From positions 4,278,001 through 4,342,000 of the forward strand of contig NC_064675.1 of assembly GCF_023278565.1 (NCBI RefSeq): a DNA stretch of 64,000 nucleotides, read 5' to 3'. The first letter of the stretch is position 1. Each line of letters begins with the position of its first letter. Shown here piece after piece: positions 1-12,530 of this stretch. The stretch is from Colletotrichum lupini. Lineage: Eukaryota; Ascomycota; Sordariomycetes; Glomerellales; Glomerellaceae. Made by a program: the position numbers and the translations under genes. The notes under the pieces were generated by a model that saw only the letters and a list, made by a program, of their open reading frames with translations, was not told the DNA's origin and ran no database searches.

Positions 1-690
1 TAGAACGCTATATTAAACGCTTATTATAAATATTATACGGCGTATGCGATTATTAGAAAAAGGAGTATCCTATACGAAATTATTAATATATATACGTAAA
101 TAGTTAATATTAAAAAAAAAAGTAAATAAAAAGAATTAAATTATAAATAGGTATATATGCGTAATTACACTTATAATTGCGCATATATTAGCCTAAGAAA
201 AGCATAATTACTAATTAGTAAAAGTTGCACTAGCAATTGCGTATAAAATTGCCTAATTATACTTAATTAATATTTCTAATTAGCAAATCGCAAATATTAT
301 ACTTATAATTACGTATATAATTAAGTAATAATAATAAAAGTAAAATAAAAAAGGGTATAAAGTATAATAAAGTAAAATATAATCGCTAATAAGTAACTAT
401 AGGGGCGTAAGCGGATTACTTATTTTACTTAAGGAATATTAGGTTAGTTAAGAGGAAAGGGAAATTAATTAGTAATAGAAATTAGTAAAGAGAATATACC
501 CCCTAGCTACTTTACTTTTATTAAGTAGTATAACCGCCCTTACGTAACTATTACTACCTACGGTCATAAGCAATTCCTTATAATAATATATAGGATTTAT
601 TATAATATTTATTTATATATATAAAAAAGTCGCGCTATTAATACTTAAAATTTACGGTAGCCGTAGGTCTATTAGAAAGAACGGTTTTGG
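1..690. repeat. AT-rich, RIP-like repeat relic
   Basis: This block is strongly AT-rich and dominated by TpA dinucleotides, with short recurring words such as aattgcgtata, taattag and attatac. It has no usable reading frame, and composition changes abruptly to balanced GC at about 640-690. Such blocks in filamentous ascomycetes are usually old transposon copies mutated by repeat-induced point mutation (C to T, favouring CpA). That origin is inferred from composition only; I could not recognise the original element. Confidence 0.6.
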
Positions 691-3600
691 CAGAGTGCCT
701 CTTGCAGTCTGCCGTAGGTCCACACATTCCTTTGCCCGATCGAGCAAGCCAAGGGAGAAGAAATTTCTTTTAGCGTCGACTCTTGCCGTGTGCTTAATGA
801 CAGCACAGGTCACGCAACAGCGGAAGCTTACGAAGCGTTGTTCTCCTCAAATTTTTTTGGGTAGTCGTTGTCGAATGCCCTTGTTTGACTGCCCGACTGC
901 CGATGGTATACCACAGCACTTACAAGTTGCCCCACGTTCTGCGCCTCATTGCATAAAGGGGTCCTCGCATCCCTGCTCGCTTTGATACGAGCAAAGCCTC
1001 ACTGCATGAGCCTCCCCCATACTGGCGGTCCTAAGTTTGCTTTCTTAATTATTTTGGCTTTCATCTCGATACTTCGCGTACCTTTCCGGATATTGAGCTG
1101 AACACCCAAGTCGGTAGCTTCTATTGTAACTCTAGGAAAGCAATACCTCAATCTCGACGCCACAATAGCATGCTGCCAACTCCAGGCCCTTACGTCTTCC
1201 CGCTGCTGTTCGACACCAATCATTGGCATATTCGTCCCATATTCGGACGCCGTGTCTGCGGACTCCCGCGAACCACTGACCACCCAGCTCTTCTTCGTCC
1301 CTTGGCATGGCAAATTATCGGCCATCGTGGGACAGTTTCGTCGAATAACGATTTCGTACCCGTGGCGGCATGAGGAATGGCCCGGCCGGTTGAACTGGTT
1401 CCCCTGAGCGGTTCGTCCGACGTTGTGTGGAGGGGCAAAATCATGCCGTGACCCGGGAACAGGGCTCCCCTGCTTCAAGACTCTATCCCTTTCCAAAGCC
1501 GGGCACTGGCAAGGACTCAACCAACAGTATCCATGTTCTACCAACAAAAGCCGATTGGCGTGCTGTGTCGAGTCTTAGCCAGGGCAACGGCTTCAACTTA
1601 CTGAGGAGGAGCATCGTGTAAGCGATCCTCCTCGTTTCGCCCATACGGTCACTCCGTTTCGCGCCGTCCATAAGGCTCCATGAGGATGTGTATCCTTCTG
1701 GAGCCGCTCGGTAAAGATGACGGACTCTTTTAGTCTCTTGAATGGGCCTTTGGCCACGAAGTGCTTTGGACGGACCTCGACTGCCTATGAACTAATCCTC
1801 ACGCATGGCATGGCGCTAAATGCTTCAATTCGTCGTCTGCGGCATCCGTTTCCTGCAGCATCGTCGGTTCAACCTCATCCCACGGAATAAGTAACATTGC
1901 CGCGAGAGCCTCCGCGTGGCCACAACCACAATGACATTGTCAACACTCCCCCGCGACCCAAGCGCCTGCAGCCGAATCGGGGCTCTGGACTTCCCCAGCT
2001 TTTTCTCCCAGGGCAAATAACCCCAAGACGACTCTTTGGCCGCCGCCGGGCCAGGCAGAGAACTTCCATGAAACCTTCTAGGACGTGCTGACATGACCGC
2101 ACGTGGATGGGCACGGATGTGTTTGTATACATGACCGGATTTGTCCCAACCTCCTCCTGTTCCTGTATTTGAGAAAGTTCGACGAGTGTTGTGATCAAGG
2201 CACTACGCGGCGCCGGAGCCTCGGAGAGGGTTGGTGGCGAGACCATGCTGTCGCCGCTCAGCTCCAGCCAACAACATTGACTGGTCATTATATCTGTGAC
2301 GAAGTTATCTAGCCCGTCCACGGTGATATGATCCTCCGGCTCTTCTTCAGTTGCCAACGTCGCAACGCAACAGCGATCTGTAAGAAGACAATCGGTTGAA
2401 CATGGGAACGGAATGTGCTCTCCTAGCGGAAGGGATGCTATTCTTCTCCCTCGACAGAAGTAGCTGATGGAGGATGTTTCAAGGACCAATACGTCTGCCG
2501 TTCCTTTCTCTCCCGTTCATTGGGAATCGTCACTTGTGCCGGTGCTTGACTAGGTACAATCTATCCCTTGTGATATCAATCACGTAATCTTTGATGTGAA
2601 TTCAAAGGTGAATATTACTCTCTGGTTTGGGATAGAGCCTCAAGCTCGAGCATAGAACGCCCTTGACATCAAACAAACTTTGCGAGTTCGAGTAGCCAAT
2701 CCATTCCTGGATACGGGATACTACCATCTCATAAGCCAGATCTTTTGCGACAATTTGGCATTCATTCGATCGTCTTGCAATGGATCTGCCCCCACCCCAA
2801 GAACCTCGCAATGAAATGCTCACACAAAAAGTCGAGTTCAAAACGTGTAGTAGGGACTATGCTCTTACATCCTGACGCTGCCTATCCCACCCTCTACCGC
2901 GCAATACAGCATCACGTCGTGGAGACATCCTAGCATTAAACACATTAGCTCGATGTGCAATGTAGAATCTTCCACGTCATGAATGGCGGTCAATATCGCG
3001 GTTTTGGGTGATTTTACCTCTACACCGCAATCAGGCATGTAACCCCAAAGTCGATACCATGACCAAAAGACCGCTTTGCAAATGATATCCATAAGGGAGG
3101 GAATGTGTTGATCTCGAACTTAGACCACCTGCGAAACATGGCTACAATCGTCCAAGCTCATCTTTTCCCCCTTGTCTCCGATATGTGATACCGCCAAAAG
3201 AAGAATCCATTTCGAAACCATGGCAAAGGGACGGGGGCGTGAAAGCTACCTCAGGGAGACGCATGAGCTCATGCCTTCTTTCCCAGTCCATCAGTCTGCG
3301 TTCCTTCTCTTCCTCATCCCTTACCTAGAGGCTAGTAAACATTCAAACTTGATCCTCGTCACTACCGGACTTCGAACAAACAAAGAAATATATCTTCGTG
3401 ATATGGATACCAAATTGATGCTTTTCGGCGGCGGACGCAGGGCAAAGTGACCAGATGCAGAGCAATACTGATGCCGTGCAAAGCGAAACGTTGTTTAGTC
3501 CTTCGATATATTCAATGACCACCGAGGAATCCCCCATCACGTCGTACTTTATCATAAAATCATGGTAGACGGTGATGAGAATATAATTCGACACGTAACA

Positions 3601-3852
3601 GTACAGTGTAGGTGTTGTTTCCCCAAACACATTGAAACCAGTGTCCTCTGAATTGGTTTCGCAGAGGACGTGGCTTCGGAAACCGCATTACAACGCCGGC
3701 TTGTTCGAAAGCCCCATCCCTCTTGTCCCATGGGTGGTGACCATGCCCAAAACCTGATCCTTTTTTCTGATTACCAGGAGAATGAGTATCTGGGAAACCT
3801 TCAAGCCCCTCCGCCTTGCCTTCGCCTTACGCCTCAATATCTTATACCATTT
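691..3852. other. Gene-poor stretch, no supported gene
   Basis: Composition is balanced but no convincing gene is visible. Minus-strand open frames at 999-1547, 1875-2489, 2865-3092 and 3343-3630 do not join through plausible splice sites into a protein I recognise, and none shows a family motif. The minus-strand frame at 2865-3092 has a locally protein-like stretch (about SLMDIICKAVFWSWYRLWGY), so a decayed gene is possible. The position next to the AT-rich block would fit degeneration. Confidence 0.4.
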
Positions 3853-5457
3853 TCACCTCTTTGAGACGCGGCTTGGTTGTCTGTCTGCCGCCATCCTCCC
3901 GTGTCCCACGGCCTTCCCATTTCGACTGGACTTTGATGTCCTTTCAGGGAGGGACTTCTTCTTACGCTTGAGCAAGCCTCTAACTGTCTTGAAAGGCAGC
4001 ACCAGCAGAGCGACCACCGCGAAGAAGGGCATCGTGATGATGGCCCACACGGATTCTACGAGCCACTGCATAAAGCCTGGCCGAGCGACGCTGTTTTTGG
4101 CCGCTGCTGCCGCCAGCGCAATGGCATCGTTCAGGCGGGTATCGACTGCCGCGAAACGCGATTCGGTCTGGAAGGCAAGTACAGTCGCCTTCTTCTCGTA
4201 TCGTCGCACAGCCCGATTCAGCGCATCCAGATCGGGCTGGATGGCGTTGCGCACATCGCGAGCAATGGAAGCCTCTTGCTTGATTTTAGAATTGTCCGAG
4301 GTCCCATTGTGTTTCATCGGCGTCGGCTCAGGCCGTGACTCCAGCATTTCCAACCGGGCCATGAGAACCCTCATCTGATCTGAAGTGGCACCGTCGTCCT
4401 TGTACGGGTTTACGTGGACATCCCGTTGCAGCTGAATGGTCCTGCACTGCACGAGCTTCATGAGATGCGAAATCGGTCGTACCTCTGCAGCCAAGAGGAA
4501 AATCGTCAAGTTGTAGTTGGAAACCAGGCCCTCCGAGGGCCGACTAAGTTGCGCGCGAATGGCATGCAGCAAGTATGCGCCCAGCATGGGAAACATGAAG
4601 CATGATACCAGGGCCAGGATTTCATGTACCCATAGCTCAGCCAATGCATCCTCCTTCTTGTTTCTTGGCGGCGTCGTCGTCTTACGTACTTGTTCCTGAA
4701 TAAAGGACGTGGGCGTCGTGGGTACTTCGGACGCTTCGTCAACGCTTCCGTTGGTCGTGTGGCCGTTAGCCGTCGATGCTGCCGGTGAGGGGCTTCTAGC
4801 CGCCTGCTCTGCCTCGCTCTCATCGTCGACAACAGCGCTCGTACTGATCTCTGCCCGCTCTCGTACTGCTTGCGCCGAGTGGTACCAATTCCTGGTGGAT
4901 GGTGTCAGCGCTCGGATAATACCGTTCTCTGACGAGATCGTGCTGGTCACGATATATCGGAGAACAGAGCGCCAGACTTACCATGGATGTGTGACGGACC
5001 AGTGCAGGAACACGGCCGACAAGCCCAGCAACATGATGTCCGTCACAACGGCGCTACCATTCTTGAAAAGCAAACCACCGACCGCGGGTAAAAGTGCAAA
5101 TGCCAGAGGAACCGAGGCCCAGTTAGATAGTTCGTCCGTCGATGTTGATGGTATACCGTCTCCAGGTCGAGGGTTGAGAAAATCTCTTGCATCGCCAAAG
5201 CTGTAATCCGACAACGTCGAACTCCTTCTCCTCCCAAGGCCTCTCTCGCCGAATGAGTTCTCTGTTGGGATATGGCTGAAAGGCGGCCGCCGGCGCACCT
5301 GAGATGTCTCGTCTACGGTCACGGCGCGTTTGAACGAGTGCCCCGAGGGCGCCGGTGAAGCTGTCGTTCCCGGTGATGATATGGTCTGCTTCCTACTGGT
5401 GTTGCTCGTCGTTGTGGGGGGCGAAGTCGGACTTCGAGAACCGTTCTCGTCCGACAT
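3853..5457 (-). CDS. Conserved fungal multi-pass membrane protein, function unknown
   Basis: Two exons, 5457-4982 and 4891-3853, give 504 residues. The 90-bp intron has a GTAAGT donor and CAG acceptor and joins HPW to NWYH in frame. The first 110 residues are Ser/Thr/Pro-rich and probably disordered. Hydrophobic segments follow: one pair around VPLAFALLPAVGGLLF and IMLLGLSAVFLHW, another around ALVSCFMFPMLGAYLLHAI and YNLTIFLLAAEV, and a C-terminal stretch (VWAIITMPFFAVVALLVLPF) before a very basic tail. The middle, about residues 320-430, is hydrophilic and helical. It looks like an integral membrane protein with cytosolic tails, probably of the endomembrane system (inference). I cannot assign a function. 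The start is the first ATG of the open frame. Confidence 0.8.
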
Positions 5458-8400
5458 GATGGGCGGCGCAAGTGATACCAGCTCGAATAGTTCAAATGTA
5501 TTACTGGGGAATTCGGTTCCTATCGTTTCTTCTTGCGTCCTTTACTATTATTCCATAAGGTGTCGATTGCTGGAAGCTCGATGCGGGATGTGAGAGTCCG
5601 AGTTTGGGCAGGCAATCAAGGGGTTTTGAAGGCTCCTCATCCGACACACGCCACAACCTTGAGAAAAAGCCTAGGAGAAATGCTCTTCCAAGACGCGCTT
5701 TTGAGCCCGAGGAGAGGAGAGAGAATGGGGAAAAAAGGAGGAAAGGAGGAAGAGGGGCGGAGAGAGAGAGAGAGAAGAATGGGCGCTAGGAACAAATGAG
5801 GCGCTGCGTGTCTCGCAGCACGCGGTAGGCGTGTAGACACTGCAGCATGTGCGAGTGAGCGAATGTGTGTGGTGTGTATGTGCGACAGAGACAGTTGGGT
5901 CAGTAAGTGGTGTGTAACAAGACACCAAGGGCGAAAAAGGGCGAGAAGTGAAGCGCCACGAGCTGAGGATTGGGCTGGCGTTCGTTGGTATGTCGCTGGC
6001 GAGAATGGGAATGGGACGTGGTTTTAGTCTCTGCTCTGTCTCTACCTACTCTCTACGTAGTAGGCTTGAGGTGGTGGCGATTTGACTTGGATCGTCCCTG
6101 CCTGCCTTAGCTAGGTAAGGTACCGCGAGGTGATTGGGCGGGGAGGAAACGTCCGGCGACTTTTCTGAGTCGGAACGAGTGGCCGAGGTACCGTTTCCCT
6201 GCTCGGCGTCGCGGGTGTCGCAAGGTGGAATGGAGGGACGGGAATCGGGGACGATGAGCATAAAGGTGGAAGAGGATGAGGAGGTTTGAGAAGCCAGGAA
6301 GGAAGAGGAAATATCCAGGAGATGGATGAATGGAAAATGGAGGTGTTGCGAAATGGATTGGGCTTGATTAAGGCACCTACCTAGACTGACAACTTGTCTC
6401 TTTGGGAAGGGAAGATGAGGTAATGTAAGCTAAGGTACTTCCTTACTTTCAAAGATCCAGACAGATGCATGGCAGGCTACCTACCTACCTTACCTTACAG
6501 CTAGACTACCTCCAGATAGCTTAGGCGGGGAAGTACATTAACGGATGGATGTAACTCCACGCCTGCCAGAGGGATGGCAGGTACCTAAGATACTTGGTCT
6601 TGCAGCTGGCCAGCTCGTTGCCCGATGACACCAGTCCATGGCAAGGTACCAGGGCATTGCTAAGTCGAAATTGGTGTCTTTTGTACGGGTACCTTCACAA
6701 CGAACCTGGAAACAACAAGAAAGTAGCCGAGTTGTCTGAGATATTACCCGTGACAGAGCTACGGTGCCTATTTCCAGCCAGCTAGGTAGAGTACATCTCC
6801 CGCTTCTGGCTTGAAAAGAGGTCGCGCTCATGCTGATGGATGCTGACGACAGGGATGATGATGCAGTGATGCAACCTATCCGTGGGTCCCCATTCCCCCG
6901 CTCCCGCTCTGCCCGCATCACATCCCTATCCGCATCCAGCCCTGGAGACCCTGTTTAGATCCACAGTGGACGCCGGAACTGGGCCGGGAGAGGAGGGGAG
7001 AGCGGAGGGGAATGGACCTCAGCTTGAGGTCTTGCGTTTTCAACTTCAACCTCGTCCACTCAAAAGGTATACATCTTGCGCTCGTGCAACGCAACATTGC
7101 ATTTCCCTGATGGGTCCGTTGCACATGTCTGTTGAGATGTACTGCAAATGTCAGCAATGCGATAAGTAGAACCGAAAGGCTACTGCCCTCGTCCTACATC
7201 GCCTCGGCCCACCGCCGTAGGCTAGCGGTATGTGAAACGGCCATCCCATCCCACCACTTCACCTCCTCGGCGTGCTCATCTACGGATACATACCGAGAAG
7301 TACTGTAGGGCCTCGAGATCGATAGCCCCGTTATCTTCATTGGTAAGAGGTCAAAAACTAGACTGCCCGTCATCTGCCGATGCCAATTTCACTTTATAAC
7401 CTTATCTGGTCTTCGACCATGACCTCTTGATCCGACTCGTCACTTCGCCATACCAATCTGGACCACGTTCGCATACCAGGCATCAACAGATGAACGTCTT
7501 CTCAAACTCACCAAATATGCCTCGGCCACATCCAATATTCCGCCTTCCCATCGCATAGCATTCCGGGTTGCGTCGTCAACCAGTGGACCATAGATCGGCA
7601 AAAGCAGCAGACTTTCGTGGGCCTCTGTTTGTCTTCCATCCTGCTGCCCCAACAAACCGAAAGTGCGGGTTATCCTAGTAGCACCTGTGATACACCTGCA
7701 ACCACTTGATTCTTACCTCTGCTCCGATAGGTATGCATGTTGCTTGTAGTTGATAGTCGCCGGATGGGAGGGAACCACACTCTCTTCTTACTTGACCACC
7801 TGTAACTGGTGCTGGCACTCTGTCTGCTATGACCATGCCCCCGGAGAAACGGCGAGCGAACAGACATTGCGACAACTTCGTCATGGATCGATGTCGGAAG
7901 CCGCGCGTGCCACGGTACCTCCGCTGTTGTCTGTGCCATCGTCTAGTTTTTGCCCCATCAAGTAACCCCCAAGAACAAGGAGCAAAGCCTTCCTGTTTGT
8001 GTTGATGTATAGAGATGAATGCCGCACCGCTCATCTCGGCTGAGCATGCGAGCATGTGGTTCGACCACTTTCGCCGAGGTTTGCTATTGCCATGGGTCAT
8101 TCATGATTTAGCTCTGCCCGTTTTTTGTGACGGGCCATCGCGTTCTAGTCCAAGATATGCTGAATCTCGGCTCCGCAAGTTTAAAAGTCGACAGAAATGT
8201 AGCCGCCGGTTGATTGTTTCGAGCGAGTCGGGGCCACTGCCTGTCGCATGCACCTCTATCCCTCGAATGCGTCACGCGTGGTACTGCCAAATCAAGATGT
8301 ATGTTTCGACGTCGTCAGAACCAATCCAACTGAACCACACGAGGCATGTCGGTCCCACACAGGCATGAGCAGTTCCTCCTTATGAGAAACAAAAAGACAG

Positions 8401-9983
8401 ACCGATTTCGTAACAGATTGGGATCCCGTAGTGCACCTCCACAGGCGCGGTTGCACAAAAAGAGACGGGGGCTGGCTGAAATATGTCTAAGAGACGGGTG
8501 TCAGACGGAACCCCGCAATTCTTCATATTGGTCTTTACGTACTTGGTATGTCTCGTCGATACTTGTTGCCAGCCACCGATACGACATCTTGAGTAAGACA
8601 AGTCATCCCCAGGTTCGTGAAATCCCCCTGACTGGAAGGAAATTGCCAGATGAATCATTTTCCATGGACCTGCGTGGCCGGATACTTTCCCCCGGTTGAG
8701 CTCTTCCATGTCATCATGTTCTGTGATGAACCTCAAGACTGTTAGACAATTAGAGAGCTGAGGTCGATTGAATCTCTTGGCTGGGGGCCAATGGCACAAC
8801 ACGCTCGTCTCATTTCAGCTCAACGGTAAGCCGAGACAATTGAGAAGCCTGTCTCTCCCGCCTACGAGTTCGATGGTTACTCCAACAGTCTGATTTGTGC
8901 AGGGTACAACAGGTCTGTGTGAGTGCCAGGCAAAGGAACGTCAAAAGTCTGAACGATGGATGTCCCAATACCCGCAAGCATCGCTGAGGCTATCTTTGTA
9001 GAATTGGCCCTGGATTATGTGATCGTCTTCAACATGTGCTTACCATGTTCCGCAAAAGCAAAAGGCAATGCATTCAAGGAGGACATTGCGAAAGGCGGCT
9101 CTGTCGGGAACTGCAAGATCACCGTTAGCACCTCAAATTGCCCACTAAACCAGGATCAGCAATGCATCGCTAGCCCTTCAGGCGTACCGCAACCGTGGTT
9201 GTTTGTTTGTAAGCTGGTAAAGAGATTGGTGGTATTGGCGCCCCGCTTTCCAAACCTGAACTCTTCAACAGTAGTCCAATCTGCCGTTCCAAAGATGGAT
9301 CGATTGAACCTATGAGCATCCGAATTTGGCTGCCTCGTAGATCGGCATTCCCTATTGATGCTTATTTGCCTGGTGATATTGGCATGTCTTGGGTCGGTTG
9401 GGTTGGCGGATGCAACACGAAGGGAAAGTACTGTGACGCTGGAGTGCAGCAATTTCTAACTGAAGTTTCTGGCCGTCCACTTTCACTTCCAGGAATCATA
9501 TGCTTGGGTTTGTTTGTCATCAGTCAAGTCGGAGAGTCGTCACGCACAGACAGAAGAGGTGCGACGGTAGCCGCTTGATCATCGCGAAGACACAAGACAA
9601 TGGCCTCGCGATTAGGTGGCTCGAGACCAATTGACAATCCGGGGGCACCGCTCGCCCGTTGGAAGTTTGCTGGGGACAGTCGGCGCAACACACTGCTGCT
9701 TACGAAGCAATAGTCGAGCAGCTGCTCCAGAGTCCAGGCTTTTTGTTGAATGGGAATGCCCACATCGTAGGGAGGGCATGAGAAGGATTGCTCGGAGCCT
9801 CGGACGGCAGATTGTTGTCTCCCTCATTCCGATGTCGCGTTGATTCGACGCGCCAGGACTGGAGGGCCACAAAATCCTTTTTTCGCAGTTGCGCCGCAAT
9901 GTGCCATTGGGCAAGACGGGCTTGACAACTTGACAACAAGGCGTAAATTGGTGTCTGCCGACGCGGACAACCCGGTCTGAACC
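5458..9983. other. Long gene-poor intergenic region
   Basis: No supported gene in about 4.5 kb. The part next to the membrane-protein gene (5690-5790) is a purine-rich GGAGGAAAGGAGG / GAGAGA tract, likely promoter or 5' leader on the minus strand. From 6050 to 6800 there is a cluster of ACCTA/TACCTTA words and their complements (near 6110, 6415-6440, 6475-6500, 6585 and 6785). The rest, 6800-9980, has only short frames without family motifs. Confidence 0.5.
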
Positions 9984-9991
9984 CTGGTTTT

Positions 9992-10075
9992 GAGTATGTG
10001 TGTTCCGCACCCACACGTTGGGTATCCCGCACCCATACTAGGCTCGTTCAGGCAAGTGGTGGGCAGCACGTGATT
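9992..10075 (+). repeat. Left terminal inverted repeat of the MITE
   Basis: This 84-bp arm starts GAGTATGTGTGTTCC and ends GGGCAGCACGTGATT. It is identical to the reverse complement of 10436-10519 and directly abuts the left copy of the 8-bp duplication. Confidence 0.9.
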
Positions 10076-10435
10076 GCACCGCCGCAGCAGCCACTTCTGG
10101 CCCGGAGCCACTATTATTCCGGAAATTTCTGGAGAATGGAAGGCGCGTCCCGCCTTGGTCTCCTACACCTTCCTCTGCTGCACCTTCCTCTGTTATACCC
10201 TCTTTCCGATACTGGCTGTACGCGTTTTTCAAAACGACGACTTTGAAAGTCATGATATGCTCAGAAGAAATACGTCTCTAGAGCCCATATTTTAGTATTA
10301 GAAAAAGTACTTTTCCTGTGTTGAAAATAGTTAGAAAATGAGGTGTTTGGGCGAGGGAAATACGCGTCCAAAAAGAAGCAAAAACAATAGGAAGGCGCGC
10401 CGAGAGCGCTGCACGTGACTGCCGTTCGGCAATGT

Positions 10436-10519
10436 AATCACGTGCTGCCCACCACTTGCCTGAACGAGCCTAGTATGGGTGCGGGATACCCAACGTGTGG
10501 GTGCGGAACACACATACTC
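10436..10519 (-). repeat. Right terminal inverted repeat of the MITE
   Basis: This is the mirror arm of 9992-10075, starting AATCACGTGCTGCCC and ending ACACACATACTC. It directly abuts the right copy of the CTGGTTTT duplication at 10520-10527. Confidence 0.9.
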
Positions 10520-10527
10520 CTGGTTTT

Positions 10528-12530
10528 TGGTGGCCTCGGCGAGCAAGGACAACCAGGATGGCTTGATGGGTCCTGGAGGTTTAGAGTGCGTCACCCGGAT
10601 CCAAGATTGATGGAGTCCAGTGTCGCCGTCAGGACAAAGGCGAGCCCGGCTAGAAATCTCTGCAGGATCGAAAATAGACAATTTAAAGCACCTTGGACGT
10701 TGGCTGGGAAGACAGGGAGGTACCTGCCAGGCTGAACGCCATCGAAGTCAGGTGGTAGCTGTGTGCGAGGCAGGCCGTCGTCATATATTGACGGGCTGGG
10801 GACGGATTGTTGGAGAGGGATCTCGTGTCGTGTCGTGCCGTGTCTAGATTTTCTTTTTTCCGCCTTTTTCGTCGTTGGTGCGAGACTCAAGACCCAAGAC
10901 CCTCCACAAAACGACGGATGAAGCACCGGCGGAATCCTCAAATCCTGTATCTGTAACAGGAACCGCTTCGCAAGGTCACTGTTTATCGATATATCCTGCG
11001 CCACTCCGCTTGTGAAGCCTGACGGGAAACTTTGGTTTTAACATTCATCGATTGTCTTTCTCCAACCCACGATCCCTCCTGCGACAGTTTCCACGGCCGA
11101 CATCAAACAGCCCTACTGTTCGTTCCACAGCGGGAGAGCGTTTGAGCAACGACGACGACATTGGTACAGTTGGCTGTTCTTTCTGTTTCTTGTGGAGAAG
11201 GACACGAAAGACCGGAGGATGAGTGAACAGACGTTGGGATAGCTTGAACGACGAAGCAGCATCAAGAAGAGACGACGACTGGAAGAGATATCGACGATAT
11301 CGAATATACGACGGTTCGACGGTCCAAACGACGGCGACGAATTTTGAAAAGTGCAGCTGGAGTGAAGTGGGCACCGAGCTGCAGGAACGTTGATCCCGGC
11401 CCAACAGGATCCGAACCAAACAATTCGAGCAGCAGGAAGGAGCCAGGAACCACAACGCAGAGTCACAGAGAAAGGACGATCCTGCCGTCCGTTCCTGCGC
11501 ATTGCGGCATCCAACGAGCAGGAACTTGGGAAGAAGCTAAGGTAGAGCCTAGCCCGACGTTCCTATCCGTACTCCGTACCTTCCCACGCTTCCTTCCACC
11601 TTCCCAACCTTCCGGGCAGAGAAAGCGCAGCTCCTGCCTGCTCACTGGCAACTGCCCGGTAAGAGTGGGCGGGTTTCGCGGGTTCAGGGCAGTGGAGGGA
11701 ACTTCAAGGAAGGTCCCCCCCTCCCCCCTCCCCCCTGCTTCCCTCCAGCGAGCGGCTTCCCAAAATGCTGGGACTGAGAGCCAGAGCCTCCAGGAACCCA
11801 ATCTTGGCCATCTCCTCCCCCCTGAACGCGCGCTCCACTTTGGACAACTCCACGGCCGCCTCACAGTCGCCGCTCAGCTGCAACCTCTGGACGACCTGCA
11901 CTCTTATTCGGGCGCAATTATTCACATTATTCACAACTTTTACTTGCAGCAATTATCCATTGCTTCCTCGGTTCAAATCCAACACCACCACCCTCGCCCT
12001 CACCACCACCGTTGCATCCACACGGGCATCCACATTCACAACCACCACAGCCTTGACCTTTGAGCCTGCTGCTACCAATCACGCTCTTCGTCCGCTTCTC
12101 CCTCTGCCATTCACCATTGGACGCTTTGCCCACGCTTGCATTAAAACAACCACCACCACCGTTCAAGCGAAAGCCAAAGCTGCAGTCCGAGCCACCGTCC
12201 GCACGTCGTCGCCTACGCATTTCTTTGTCCGGGTCTCCACATACCTATCTAACTGCAAACCTAATCGTTTTGCACCTACGACTATTGCGGCTGTTGCTGC
12301 ACCCATTGTTCCTGCGCGACGCTTTCCTTGGTCGACTTTTCCCCAATACCATCCCCTCAACCTCCCCTCCAACCCGGCGACCAATTCAATCGCTCCGTTC
12401 GCTGTCGACATCGCCGCTGTCGTTTCTGCCGCTGCCGCTTAAAGAGGCCCTGGCGACCTCGACGAGCCTGGCCCAGGCGCTGCTGCAAACTCCTCGACAA
12501 CCAAAAGACCCGTTCTCCACCGTGCCCCGT
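10528..12530. other. Upstream region of ERF4, pyrimidine-rich, possible 5' exons
   Basis: The region between the MITE and the clear ERF4 frame is rich in C and T on the plus strand from about 11.5 kb. A C-run tract at 11714-11746 would form runs of six or seven Gs on the minus strand. Plus-strand frames stay open over 11765-12442 (ATG at 11765) and 12060-12620, but their translations are biased, low-complexity Pro/Ser/Thr/Leu sequence. Part of this, especially the frame ending at 12528, may be an upstream coding exon of ERF4; the rest is probably promoter and leader. Confidence 0.45.

Larger units (their letters stand above)
9984..10527. mobile_element. hAT-type MITE (non-autonomous DNA transposon)
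   Basis: A 528-bp element (9992-10519) begins and ends with 84-bp inverted repeats that match base for base (9992-10075 against the reverse complement of 10436-10519). It is flanked on both sides by the same 8 bp, CTGGTTTT (9984-9991 and 10520-10527), read as a target-site duplication. Inside the perfect arms the inverted similarity continues weakly for about 20 bp. The 360-bp core has no coding potential. An 8-bp duplication is characteristic of hAT-superfamily insertion; Mutator-like elements also have long arms but usually make 9-11 bp duplications. Perfect arms and duplication point to a fairly young insertion with little RIP damage. It needs a transposase supplied from elsewhere. Confidence 0.85.

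Noticed and set aside
1875..2489. 204-codon minus-strand frame
   Set aside because: No recognised domain, no plausible splice partners, and it lies beside a degenerate AT-rich block.
11344..12063. 239-codon plus-strand frame before ERF4
   Set aside because: Low-complexity Ser/Pro/His sequence in a pyrimidine-rich leader region; it may partly be leader but is not a supported gene.
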